Positions 28,901-37,708 are shown, counted from the stretch's first letter. The stretch: 64,000 nucleotides of DNA from Chitinophaga pinensis (GCA_945870105.1 CAMBRL010000003.1:1-64000); one strand, 5' to 3'. The notes: a model not told the origin generated them from the sequence alone. Program-made: numbers and translations.

Positions 28901-29084
28901 CATTTTACTCTTTGTCCGTGAAAGAACAAAAGATGAATATGGCAACACTATGGGATATATTTTTATTGGTGATGGTAATTTAAAAGAATATTATGGTTCA
29001 AAGCCAATGAGTATCAAATGGGAATTGAGTGAGCCAATGCCTCACTATTTTTGGAAAGATATTGCTAAGATGTCAGTCGGTTAA
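25938..29084 (+). CDS. PLD-like nuclease + DEAD/DEAH (SF2) helicase + DUF3427-like C-terminus
   Basis: HAKAYLF...GSSNIS (HKD-type), AATGTGKTVISAFD, DEVHH, GLTATPERLDG, FNEGIDIPDIDTVLFLRPTESLTVFLQQLGRGLR; C-terminal DIAKMSVG. Confidence 0.9.
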   Translation: MTQQGLYEQLINKLISSKLNDLDRNTFYIKESVIDKNEASRVLSQYLVEVIRFALNLVSGDDSIEKQIEISNKIILLLRTELKEEDFDEDLISTEAKILSAIFSKIDARFSDFEKHLKEITPYTRLSQSELFTGNNAGISLESEIRKEILSSDKINFLVSFIKFSGIRIFEKELFEFTERGGQLQVITTSYMGATDLKAVEYLSGLKNTEIKVSYNTDNERLHAKAYLFFRNTGFHTGYIGSSNISRSALTNGLEWNIKVTTKEVGHIIDKFQKTFETYWEDKEFESFDKILHTEKLRVALKKERTHERNNPAAYFDIKPFPFQSEILEKLETERIVHNRFRNLIVAATGTGKTVISAFDFKKIKNKNSSAKLLFVAHRKEILQQAQATFQGILKDNNFGELWVDGIEPEKYDCVFASVQTLNNRIDSLTLSESFYDFIIVDEVHHITASSYRPILNRFKPKILLGLTATPERLDGENILKDFCNTIAAEIRLPEALNRKLLCPFQYFGITDSIDLSNVTWQNGKYLPSELTRIYTQNDKRIGEIISNLNKYLNDINNVRALCFCVTQEHAQYMAEKFSLAGLKADYLVSSRNELRDELRRKFLNKEINYLFVVDIFNEGIDIPDIDTVLFLRPTESLTVFLQQLGRGLRLAEGKECLTVLDFVGNSRPEYDFEGKFRALVGKTNTSIEKEIEDNFPHLPLGCSIILEKKAKEYILQNIHNATSFNINQLIVKIRNYKYQTSLPLTLKNFSNFYNIPLQLIYKKGNWKRICVMAEQMENYPETNEKEIYRAIRKKWFSCNSNSYFLFILSIAKNNFNIIFNQFTEEEQSMCLMLHYDVWQNAGGFNSLEESIKKIGVNKVLVDEIIEVLEILIDRIDFKEVNIQLPYKQPLRLHARYTRDQILVAFKMSTFETASSNRIGGGVAENKKINTEILFVDLIKSEEDFSPTTMYNDFAISETLFHWQSQNQTRNDKGKGLTYINHKSLGKRILLFVRERTKDEYGNTMGYIFIGDGNLKEYYGSKPMSIKWELSEPMPHYFWKDIAKMSVG

Positions 29085-29289
29085 TACCCCTGTTGAGCTT
29101 AGAGTCCCGCTACGCTCTGTTTAACAGGCGTCCCGCCTTTAATTATTTTTAGCCGTCAACCCATCTACGCGTGCATCGCCTGTGGGCGGCTGTCCACGCT
29201 GAGTGCGAACCACAAGTTTTGCGGCTGCTAAGCGCAGGCATGTGCGACAAGCAAAAGCTTATGGTTGGTCAGCGTGGTGCCTTTTCTTT

Positions 29290-29326
29290 TGTTACTTTTC
29301 TTTGGGCAAGCAAAGAAAAGTAAAGA
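29290..29326. repeat. Hairpin repeat TTACTTTTCTTTG-GGCAAG-CAAAGAAAAGTAA
   Basis: Perfect inverted repeat; a motif recalled from many bacterial genomes. Confidence 0.75.
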
Positions 29327-29450
29327 TAATTCAGCCGCGTTCCATCCAACCTTCTCCTGAGCTCCTCCCTGCTCCCTCCTTCTTCCTCTGTGTAACAACT
29401 CCACGTTCTGTGTTAATCTGTGTAATCTGTGGCAAAACTCACCTTCCCCT

Positions 29451-29744
29451 AACCCTTCCCCATCAATCCCTAAACCCCTAACACCAATCCCTAAACCCAT
29501 AGTGACAATTCCTCTACCCATAATGATAACCCCTCAACCCATAGTGACAATTCCGTAAACCATAGTATCAATTCCTAAATCGTTTGCAATCCTTCCTCAA
29601 AAGTCCGCAACATATCCTCAAAAGTCAGTGCAGTTTCCTAAACCCTTCCCAACTATTCCTAAACAGTCCAAGCCTATTCCTAAATTCTCCAAACCCATTC
29701 CTAAACTGTTTTAAACAGTTCCTAAAATGCCAAAAACTGTCCCT
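29451..29744. repeat. 21-nt periodic array, 14 units, conserved TTCCT|AAA core with variable interior
   Basis: Manual segmentation gives 14 consecutive 21-nt units; CC at unit positions 19-20 is invariant. Confidence 0.9.
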
Positions 29745-29869
29745 AAGTTCTCCCCACACATAAACCTTTCCATCCTGCCCGTTTCGGTCTGACCAGTCCC
29801 GCTAAAAACCAAAAATTTGTTTTCAATTAATTAAATCATAATATTGCAGTAACTAATTCATAATACGCA

Positions 29870-32800
29870 ATGAAAAAAATCTTACTCACACTGCTTACTC
29901 TTTGCAGCATTTTGCCCACTGTTTCAGCCCAGCAACCTTGGGAAAACAACGGTAAGCTTGACGATTTCAGCGAACTCTCCAGCACCATCACCCTCCCGAT
30001 GGAAATGCCCGATGGCGTTAAATTAATGACAGATATCTATTTACCCATCACCCAGGATTGTCTTATGGTAGTCATCAGCGACCAACCCATTTTTGGTATG
30101 GAAGTGCTCCCGATTGAATTCATCCGCAAAGGCACACAACTTATTCTGTATGATTCAACCTACACCATCAGCGGTGGCGATACCATTGGTACAGCAAATG
30201 CTAATCCCTACAAACTGCCCATGATTCTGCAGCGCACCCCTTACGACAAAGGAGATGGTAATGATCCCGTTGGTTCATTGGTTTCTATTTTGGGCTATGC
30301 CTTTTCTGTTCAGGATATGCGCGGACGTTATGCCTCTGAAGGTGTTTACTTTCCGCTGCAAAGCGATGGTTGGGAAAAAAATACCTACCACGCAAACTGG
30401 CAGCACGTCTTGGACGAAACAGATCCAAGCGACCCTAAAAACGGTAACCGTCACGAAGATGGATACAACACCATCAAATACATTGTAAACGATTTCAAAC
30501 GCGATTACGATTACGATTTGGATGGCATTGCAGATACCAACGACTTTGTAGTAAACGGTTGGATTGCCATGTTTGGTGGCTCCGCACTTGGCTACAATCA
30601 ATACCAGGCAGCAGCAGCTCATAAAATTGACCCTTCTGCTCCCGGATTAAAAGCACTTCTTCCTATTGTTGCCCCTAACGAATTCTTCAAAAGCACCGGT
30701 TTTCAGAACGGGGTGTTGCGCGACCGTTTGGTTACAGGTTGGTTGAAAGGACAAATCTTTACCGGCACCGATGATGACCTCATGGATATTGACAACGAGA
30801 TGCAGAATAACATTCATACTTCTAAAGATTACGATCTTCCGAAATCAATGTATGTAAACAACATCTTGCAGAGCTATCAGGAAAATAAATTTGATGCAGC
30901 AGCACTTGCCATTGACCACTTTGTTTCTATGCGTTACGAAGATCAGAACGGAAACATTGGCCCATGCGGATACTATCCAAACTCGGTAGGCAGAAAAGAT
31001 ATGGATGCCAGCCGCGGAATGATTGATTCGGCAGGTAATTGCAAAATGGAACAACCCGGTGATGTACTTGGTCAGGACATCTTCAGCCGATACAGTAACA
31101 TGGACGTGCCTGCTTACCACTTAACCGGATGGTGGGATATTTTCATTGACGGACAAATTGAAACATGGGCATTCATGCGCAAGTTCATTGACCCTGCACA
31201 TGGTAACAACAAAAAACAAAAACTGGTAATCGGTCCTTGGGCTCACCAAACCATAGGTTCAAAAACAACAGGTGACAGAACCTATCCTGATAACATCAGT
31301 GACCTGCTTGGTTTTGACTTTGATGAAGTTTCTGCTACCAACACTCCTATCAGCAAAATCTTAACATCAGAAGTTATCGCATGGTTCCGTTACAACCTCA
31401 ACTACCAGAACGATAATTACCTGGGCGAACCTAAATGTGTTATTCCTGAAAATACAACCTGGCAAAATGTTGTTGCCAACGGTTTAATTAAAGTGCGTGT
31501 TCCTTCTGAGGATTATGTGATGAGCTTTAATGAGCTGCTCGGCTTATTGAATGGAACCTCTGGTCTCACTAATATTAAAGCCGAGATAAATATTGGGGGA
31601 AATGTTCAGGATACCGTGTTCGATTTCCCTGCATTTGGAGACCCTGTTATTCCGGGCTTAGACTCGGGAGCTATCGTAACTATCCCTTACCGCGATTTTT
31701 CGGATGAAACAGATGTTGCCAACGTGCGTTTTTATGTAATAGGCCCAAATGATGATGGCATGCCTGAAAATGAAGGCAAAGGATGCTACTGGTTTAAATC
31801 AGACACTTTTCCTCTTCCCGAATCAGCAATTGAAAGACACGACTGGTTCCTGCATGCTGACGGAACATTGAACGAAACAGCACCGGTAGAAGATGAAGGC
31901 GTGAACATTTTTGTACACGACCCCGATGATCCTATTTATGGTATCGGAGGTTCTAACATGATTGTTCGCACACCTGATGGAGAACGTACTTCACAAGGTC
32001 AGTTCAATATCAAAGACGAGCGTTATGCCTCTTATACTATAGACCGTCAGGGCGTATTGCAATACAGCTCTGAACCGGTAGTGGATTCAATGTGCGTGAT
32101 TGGTTTCCCGCACGTAAGATTGTATGCTAAAACCAATCCCGGTGGTGCTGCAGAAGGCGACCCAACCGACACCGATTTCATGGTTCGTGTAATTGACGTT
32201 TATCCTGACGGACACGAGTATTTTGTAATTGAAGGTTGTGTAAACGCACGCGCAAGAGATTATGTGCGCAATCTGGTTGATCATCCTGAAATGGATTTGA
32301 ACTTCCCTTATCCTAATGACCAGACTCCTTTCACTAACATTGAAGCAGGAAAAATTTACGAATACGTTTTCCCGATGCCTCCTATTGCTTACACATTCGG
32401 ACACGGTCACAAAATGAAAATTCTGATTTCAAGTAGTATTTATACACGTTTTCAGGTTAATCCTAATATTCCTATTGAACCGGGTGATTTCTTCCGCAGA
32501 AAGCCAGGGGACGGTCGCAGCTATCGTTTTCAGGGAGTGGATATGTTTCCTCGTGTAGCTGTTCAGCGTGTGGCTTTTGCACCGGAATACCCAACACATA
32601 TCAACCTGCCTATTTACACACAGAACTACACCAATGTTGATAAGCCAACTGTTGTAAAAGACGAATTGAAGGCTCTTGTATTTCCTAACCCTACTGATGA
32701 TCTTGTAAACATTTACATGTCAAAAGCAGGCGAGTACCAGGTTGATATTATCAGCATTTCAGGAAACATTATTGCAAGCTCTTCTTCCTTCAGCGATAAA

Positions 32801-32902
32801 CTTGCTGTTGATGTAAGCAGCCTGAGTGCAGGTATTTATTTTGTAACTATCAATGATTTGAAAAACAATAACAAAATCACCAAAAAACTAAGCGTGAAGT
32901 AA
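29870..32902 (+). CDS. CocE/NonD (X-Pro dipeptidyl-peptidase S15-like) hydrolase with T9SS C-terminal domain
   Basis: VKLMTDIYLP, PMILQRTPYDKG, FGGSALGYNQYQAAA, VIGPWAHQT; CTD VFPNPTDDLVNIYMSK...AGIYFVTI. Confidence 0.85.
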   Translation: MKKILLTLLTLCSILPTVSAQQPWENNGKLDDFSELSSTITLPMEMPDGVKLMTDIYLPITQDCLMVVISDQPIFGMEVLPIEFIRKGTQLILYDSTYTISGGDTIGTANANPYKLPMILQRTPYDKGDGNDPVGSLVSILGYAFSVQDMRGRYASEGVYFPLQSDGWEKNTYHANWQHVLDETDPSDPKNGNRHEDGYNTIKYIVNDFKRDYDYDLDGIADTNDFVVNGWIAMFGGSALGYNQYQAAAAHKIDPSAPGLKALLPIVAPNEFFKSTGFQNGVLRDRLVTGWLKGQIFTGTDDDLMDIDNEMQNNIHTSKDYDLPKSMYVNNILQSYQENKFDAAALAIDHFVSMRYEDQNGNIGPCGYYPNSVGRKDMDASRGMIDSAGNCKMEQPGDVLGQDIFSRYSNMDVPAYHLTGWWDIFIDGQIETWAFMRKFIDPAHGNNKKQKLVIGPWAHQTIGSKTTGDRTYPDNISDLLGFDFDEVSATNTPISKILTSEVIAWFRYNLNYQNDNYLGEPKCVIPENTTWQNVVANGLIKVRVPSEDYVMSFNELLGLLNGTSGLTNIKAEINIGGNVQDTVFDFPAFGDPVIPGLDSGAIVTIPYRDFSDETDVANVRFYVIGPNDDGMPENEGKGCYWFKSDTFPLPESAIERHDWFLHADGTLNETAPVEDEGVNIFVHDPDDPIYGIGGSNMIVRTPDGERTSQGQFNIKDERYASYTIDRQGVLQYSSEPVVDSMCVIGFPHVRLYAKTNPGGAAEGDPTDTDFMVRVIDVYPDGHEYFVIEGCVNARARDYVRNLVDHPEMDLNFPYPNDQTPFTNIEAGKIYEYVFPMPPIAYTFGHGHKMKILISSSIYTRFQVNPNIPIEPGDFFRRKPGDGRSYRFQGVDMFPRVAVQRVAFAPEYPTHINLPIYTQNYTNVDKPTVVKDELKALVFPNPTDDLVNIYMSKAGEYQVDIISISGNIIASSSSFSDKLAVDVSSLSAGIYFVTINDLKNNNKITKKLSVK

Positions 32903-32906
32903 TATT

Positions 32907-32967
32907 CGTCATGCTGAACTTGTTTCAGCATCTCATAACAAGACCCTGAAACAAGTTCAGGGTGACG
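32907..32967. repeat. Dispersed palindrome CGTCATGCTGAACTTGTTTCAG...CTGAAACAAGTTCAGGGTGACG
   Basis: Inverted repeat; near copies at 37645-37708 and 58311-58371. Confidence 0.92.
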
Positions 32968-32984
32968 TTCTAAAAAGTCTAATT

Positions 32985-33740
32985 TTGCGCAGAGCGTTTC
33001 GGTTATCGGAACGCTCTGCTTTTTTAAACCACACCATGCCGCGAATATTATACATAGAAACCGCTACCGAAGTTTGCTCCGTTGCTTTAAGCTACAACAA
33101 TGCAAAATTCGCAGGTCTGGAAGAAGATAATGCCGGCTTTGCCCATGCCGAAAAGCTAACAGTGCTGATTGATGCCTTAATGAAAAAAACTAACACAGAA
33201 TACAGTCAGTTAGATGCTGTTGCTGTTAGTTATGGTCCGGGTTCTTATACAGGCTTACGAATAGGCATGTCGGCAGCCAAGGGCTTTTGTTATGCGCTGA
33301 ATATTCCCTTGATTGCCATCAGCACTTTAAAAGCCATGGCAGCAGGCGCTCTTCATTTACGCGATGTGGAAAATTTATTCCTCCAACCCGATGTATTGCT
33401 TTGTCCTATGATAGATGCCCGCAGAATGGAAGTATATACTGCCTTCTTTGACAAAGACCTGAACGAAGTGCGACCGCCCTCTGCCGATATAATTGATGCC
33501 ACTTCATACAGCGATTGGCTGAAGAAGAATAAACTGCTGTTTTTCGGTAATGGAGCCGCTAAATGCAAACCGGTATTATCACCTAAAGCCAATACCTATT
33601 TCTTTGATGAGTTTTTGCCTTCTGCCCAAAACATGATTACGTTGGCACATGCTGCTTATAAAGAAAAGCAATTTGCCAACCTTGCTTATTCTGAGCCTTT
33701 TTATCTGAAAGAATTTCAGGCAGGGGTTGCAAAAGGGTAG
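32985..33740 (+). CDS. tsaB: tRNA threonylcarbamoyladenosine biosynthesis protein TsaB; real start likely ATG 33036
   Basis: PRILYIETATEVCSVALSYN, AVSYGPGSYTGLRIGMSAAKGFCYAL. Confidence 0.93.
   Translation: MRRAFRLSERSAFLNHTMPRILYIETATEVCSVALSYNNAKFAGLEEDNAGFAHAEKLTVLIDALMKKTNTEYSQLDAVAVSYGPGSYTGLRIGMSAAKGFCYALNIPLIAISTLKAMAAGALHLRDVENLFLQPDVLLCPMIDARRMEVYTAFFDKDLNEVRPPSADIIDATSYSDWLKKNKLLFFGNGAAKCKPVLSPKANTYFFDEFLPSAQNMITLAHAAYKEKQFANLAYSEPFYLKEFQAGVAKG
32989..33025 (+). terminator. Intrinsic terminator/attenuator-like hairpin GCAGAGCGTT-N11-AACGCTCTGC-TTTTTT
   Basis: 10-bp perfect stem + T6, immediately before tsaB. Confidence 0.75.
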
Positions 33741-33765
33741 GTATTTATATTCCCGTTGTCACAAT

Positions 33766-33803
33766 AAAAAAGTCCTGCCTCAACAGAGACAGGACTTTTT
33801 TAA
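33766..33803. terminator. Bidirectional terminator between tsaB and rpmA
   Basis: AAAAAAGTCCTGCCTCAACAGAGACAGGACTTTTTT between convergent genes. Confidence 0.8.
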
Positions 33804-33822
33804 TTTAAACCCAACAAATCGT

Positions 33823-34089
33823 TTACGCTACTGCTGCTACAGGAGCAACCGATACGTAAGAAACGTCATCCGCTTTTTTCTTGAAAACTACTACGCCATC
33901 AACCAAAGCGAATAAAGTATGGTCTTTACCAATACCTACATTCAATCCCGGGTGGTGTTTAGTCCCACGCTGACGAACAATAATGTTACCTGCGTTAACC
34001 GCCTGGCCGCCAAATATTTTTACGCCAAGACGTTTGCTATGTGATTCCCTGCCGTTTTTGGTACTACCGGCTCCTTTCTTGTGTGCCAT
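33823..34089 (-). CDS. rpmA: 50S ribosomal protein L27
   Basis: [48 protein letters not shown]. Confidence 0.98.
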   Translation of the reverse strand: MAHKKGAGSTKNGRESHSKRLGVKIFGGQAVNAGNIIVRQRGTKHHPGLNVGIGKDHTLFALVDGVVVFKKKADDVSYVSVAPVAAVA

Positions 34090-34110
34090 GTTATTTTAGT
34101 TTTTTAAAAA

Positions 34111-34479
34111 TTATTCTTCAGTTTTTTCTACTTTCTCTTTCTTAGGAGCTGCTTTTTTAGCTGCTTTTTCGCCACCAATGCTCTCAATCTGAATTTGAGT
34201 AAGGTATTGACGGTGACCATTTGATTTTTGGTATCCTTTTCTGCGTTTTTTCTTGAAAATGATTACTTTATCATCTTTCAGGTGGCTCAGGATCTTAGCA
34301 GAAATTTTAACGCCTTCTACTTTTGGTGTTCCTACGGTTACTTTACCGTCATTCTCAACCAATAATACGTTATCAAACTCAACGTTTGCGCCTTCTTTGC
34401 CTTCCAAGCGGTGTACATACACTTTCATGTCTTTTTCCACTTTAAACTGTTGTCCGGCTATATCAACTATTGCGTACAT
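34111..34479 (-). CDS. rplU: 50S ribosomal protein L21
   Basis: MYAIVDIAGQQFKVEKDMKVYVHRLEGKEG...KKRRKGYQKSNGHRQYLTQIQI. Confidence 0.97.
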   Translation of the reverse strand: MYAIVDIAGQQFKVEKDMKVYVHRLEGKEGANVEFDNVLLVENDGKVTVGTPKVEGVKISAKILSHLKDDKVIIFKKKRRKGYQKSNGHRQYLTQIQIESIGGEKAAKKAAPKKEKVEKTEE

Positions 34480-34644
34480 TTTACTTTTTTTAATGTTAAT
34501 AACTTGTTCTCAATTTTTTTTGAGGGGCAGCAAAGGTAGAAAAAGATTCATTCGCACCAAATGAAAAATTAATGTCTTTAAGGGTTTTACACCTAAAAGG
34601 TGCGCGAAGGTAATAATTTACAAGGATTTCATGCGGACAAACAC

Positions 34645-35544
34645 CTAATAAACCAATGTAGATTTAGCTTTACCTACTTCCAGTTTTGCGTTTTTTCCTA
34701 TATAAATAGCGCAATTATCATCAATATGCCCTGCCGGAAAATGGAAGCAAACCGGGAAATCATATTCTTTTACGGCATCTACTATAATTTCTTCCGCATT
34801 TTTCCCGAAAGGAATGGTGTTATCTTTCATATCACTCATTCCTCCTACAGCTAAACCTTTCAGTTTATCCAATTTGCCTGCCCGTTTCATGGCCATCATC
34901 ATGCGGTCGATATGGTAGAGGTATTCGTCAATATCTTCCAGGAAAAGAATTTTTCCTGCGGTATCAATATCCGAAACCGAACCCAACAGCGAATAAAGGA
35001 TGGAAAGGTTGCCACCAACTATAATTGCTTCTGCATTTCCTTCTCTGTTTAAAGTATGTGCCGGGAATTGATAATCCAACGTATCGCCTTTTAAAGATTT
35101 AACCAGCGTTTTAGCAGCATCACTCTCGCCTCCTAATTTCTTCAGCTGCACCGGCATAATAGAATGAATGGTTTCTATTTCAAAATTCTGCCAGATGTGC
35201 GAATGTAAAACGGTAACATCACTAAAGCCACAAATCCATTTCTGGGTTTTCTTGAACGTGCTGAAATCAAGTTTATCAATTATCCGCACTGTTCCGTAAC
35301 CGCCACGAGCACAAAGAATAGCTTTGATTTCAGGATTGTCCATCATCAACTGAAAATCTTCCGCACGTTCCTCATCTGTTCCTGAGAATTGGTTCAGTTC
35401 TTTGAAAAGATTTTTTCCGAAAACGATTTCAAAACCTTCTTTTTCAAAACACTCAACAGCAGGCTGTAATTCCTCTCGGGTTATTTTTCGTGCGGTTGAA
35501 ACAATCCCGATTTTGTCTCCGGGTTTTAAATAAGGTGGTGTCAT
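34645..35544 (-). CDS. LD-carboxypeptidase (peptidase S66)
   Basis: LKPGDKIGIVSTARKI, ILCARGGYGTVRIIDKLDF, CGFSDVTVLHS, GGNLSILYSLLGS. Confidence 0.92.
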   Translation of the reverse strand: MTPPYLKPGDKIGIVSTARKITREELQPAVECFEKEGFEIVFGKNLFKELNQFSGTDEERAEDFQLMMDNPEIKAILCARGGYGTVRIIDKLDFSTFKKTQKWICGFSDVTVLHSHIWQNFEIETIHSIMPVQLKKLGGESDAAKTLVKSLKGDTLDYQFPAHTLNREGNAEAIIVGGNLSILYSLLGSVSDIDTAGKILFLEDIDEYLYHIDRMMMAMKRAGKLDKLKGLAVGGMSDMKDNTIPFGKNAEEIIVDAVKEYDFPVCFHFPAGHIDDNCAIYIGKNAKLEVGKAKSTLVY

Positions 35545-35548
35545 TTTA

Positions 35549-35556
35549 TATCTTTG
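35549..35556 (+). promoter_or_regulatory. Candidate -7 element TATCTTTG for metG
   Basis: TAnnTTTG match; ATG 35575 follows. Confidence 0.5.
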
Positions 35557-37644
35557 CCTGCCGCAACAAAGAAAATGAAAAACTTCAAACGCTACACCGT
35601 TACTGCCGCTTTGCCTTATGCCAACGGACCTTTACATATAGGGCATATTGCAGGCGCATATTTACCTGCCGATATTTATGTGCGCTTCTTGCGCCTGCGC
35701 GAAAACGATGTTATTTTTATCTGCGGTTCGGATGAACACGGTGCAGCTATTACACTAAAAGCAAAAAAAGAAAACATCACTCCTCAGCAATTGGTAGATA
35801 AATACCATGAGCTGATGAAGAATGCCTTTGCGGATTTTGGAATTGAGTTCAGTATTTATCACCGTACCTCAACTCCTTTGCATCATAAAACAGCAGCTGA
35901 TTTTTTTACCGTTTTATACAACAAAGGAAAGTTCACGGAAGAAACTTCGGAACAATATTATGACGAGGAGAACAAGCTTTTTCTTGCGGACCGTTATATC
36001 ACCGGAACCTGCCCAAAATGCGGAAATGAAAGTGCCTATGGCGACCAATGCGAGAAATGCGGAAGTACGCTTAGTCCTACAGATTTAATAAATCCAAAAT
36101 CAGTATTGAGCGGAAAAACACCGGTGATGAAAACAACTTCACATTGGTATTTGCCACTTGGTGAACACGAAGCATGGCTGAAAGAATGGATAAATAAAGG
36201 AACGTTGGATGGAGTGGAACAACATAATCCTGCCGAGTGGAAAAATCAGGTAATCGGTCAATGCAATTCATGGCTGGATGCAGGTTTACAAAGCCGTGCG
36301 ATGACCAGAGATTTAGATTGGGGCGTGAAAGTTCCGTTGCCAAATGCAGATGGAAAAGTATTGTATGTTTGGTTGGATGCGCCTATCGGCTACATCTCTG
36401 CTACCAAGCAATGGGCAGAAGACAATAAGACTGATTGGGAGCAATGGTGGAAATCAGAAGATACCAAGTTGCTGCACTTTGTAGGAAAAGACAATATTGT
36501 TTTTCATGCGTTGATATTCCCTGTGATGCTGCGCTCGCACGGAGAATTTATTCTGGAGAATAATGTTCCCGCCAATGAGTTCTTAAATCTTGAAGGCGAT
36601 AAAATTTCCACCTCACGCAATCATGCGATTTGGCTGCATGAGTATCTTCAGGATTTTCCAAACAGGCAGGACGAATTGCGTTATGTATTATGCTCCATCG
36701 CGCCTGAGAGCAAGGACAGCGAGTTCACCTGGAAAGATTTTCAGGCGAGAAACAACAATGAGTTGGTTGCCATACTTGGCAACTTTGTAAACCGCTCGGT
36801 AGTTCTTACTCACAAATATTTTGAAGGTAAAATTCCCGATGTAAAACCCGACACAAAATTTCTGCTCGGCATAAAAGATGCCTACGATAAAGTGGAACAG
36901 AATATTGAAAAATACAGGTTCCGTGAGGCGTTGGCAGAAGCAATGAATGTGGCGCGCTCGGGCAATAAATATTTAGCCGACAATGAGCCGTGGAAACTCA
37001 TCAACACGGATAAAGAAAAAACGGCAGAGGTTATTTATACATCATTATTAGTTGCAGCACATCTTAGTATTTTGCTCGAACCTTTTCTTCCTTTTACTAC
37101 TAAAAAGTTGCGTACGTTATTAGGGATTACAAAACCTGTTTCATGGTTTTTTGAAGAAACTGCATTGTTGAAATCGGGACAAGAGATCGGTCAGCCGCTG
37201 CACCTGTTCGCCAACATTGATGACGAAACCATTCAAAAGCAATTGGAGAAATTACATGCGATGAAACCCATTTTGACTGTGGCCGATGCTGAACCGGCTG
37301 CCATAAAACCATCTAAGCCTGAAATCACTTTTGAAGATTTTGCAAAATCTGATATCAGAATAGGAACAATTTTAGAAGCAGAAAAAGTTCCTAAAGCAGA
37401 TAAATTATTGAAGCTGCTTGTAGATACAGGCATTGATAAACGCACCGTTGTTTCGGGCATTGCAGAGTTTTACAAACCTGAAGATATCATTGGACAAAAG
37501 GTTTCTATTCTTGTCAATCTTGCTCCGCGTAAACTGCGGGGGATTGAATCACAAGGGATGATATTGATGGCAGAAGATGTGAACGGAAAACTTTGTTTTG
37601 TTCAGCCTTCGGAGAGTATTACAAATGGGGGAGAGGTAAAGTAA
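35554..37644 (+). CDS. metG: Methionyl-tRNA synthetase with C-terminal tRNA-binding domain; real start likely ATG 35575
   Basis: ALPYANGPLHIGHIAGAYLPAD, FICGSDEHGAAI, LNLEGDKISTSRNHAIW, SDIRIGTILEAEKVPKADKLLKL. Confidence 0.97.
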   Translation: MPAATKKMKNFKRYTVTAALPYANGPLHIGHIAGAYLPADIYVRFLRLRENDVIFICGSDEHGAAITLKAKKENITPQQLVDKYHELMKNAFADFGIEFSIYHRTSTPLHHKTAADFFTVLYNKGKFTEETSEQYYDEENKLFLADRYITGTCPKCGNESAYGDQCEKCGSTLSPTDLINPKSVLSGKTPVMKTTSHWYLPLGEHEAWLKEWINKGTLDGVEQHNPAEWKNQVIGQCNSWLDAGLQSRAMTRDLDWGVKVPLPNADGKVLYVWLDAPIGYISATKQWAEDNKTDWEQWWKSEDTKLLHFVGKDNIVFHALIFPVMLRSHGEFILENNVPANEFLNLEGDKISTSRNHAIWLHEYLQDFPNRQDELRYVLCSIAPESKDSEFTWKDFQARNNNELVAILGNFVNRSVVLTHKYFEGKIPDVKPDTKFLLGIKDAYDKVEQNIEKYRFREALAEAMNVARSGNKYLADNEPWKLINTDKEKTAEVIYTSLLVAAHLSILLEPFLPFTTKKLRTLLGITKPVSWFFEETALLKSGQEIGQPLHLFANIDDETIQKQLEKLHAMKPILTVADAEPAAIKPSKPEITFEDFAKSDIRIGTILEAEKVPKADKLLKLLVDTGIDKRTVVSGIAEFYKPEDIIGQKVSILVNLAPRKLRGIESQGMILMAEDVNGKLCFVQPSESITNGGEVK

Positions 37645-37708
37645 CGTCATGCTGAACTTGTTTCAGCATCTCAATTAAGAAAGACCCTGAAACAAGTTCA
37701 GGGTGACG
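37645..37708. repeat. Dispersed palindrome, second copy (GTCATGCTGAACTTGTTTCAGCATCTC family)
   Basis: Near-identical arms to 32907-32967. Confidence 0.92.

Noticed and set aside
29228-29521. ORF with MGRGIVTMGLGIGVRGLGIDGEG heptad repeat
   Set aside because: Reflects the 21-nt array read through one frame; in-frame stops interrupt it further along the array, and the rest is dispersed-repeat sequence.
29451-29744. CRISPR array
   Set aside because: The conserved part is only about 5-8 nt within a 21-nt unit and no cas genes are present; CRISPR repeats are at least about 20 nt with spacers of about 30 nt.
34480-34640. Ribosomal-protein autoregulatory leader upstream of rplU
   Set aside because: A weak CTCA/TGAG stem and promoter-like TACCTTTG are visible, but nothing specific enough to call an L21 leader.
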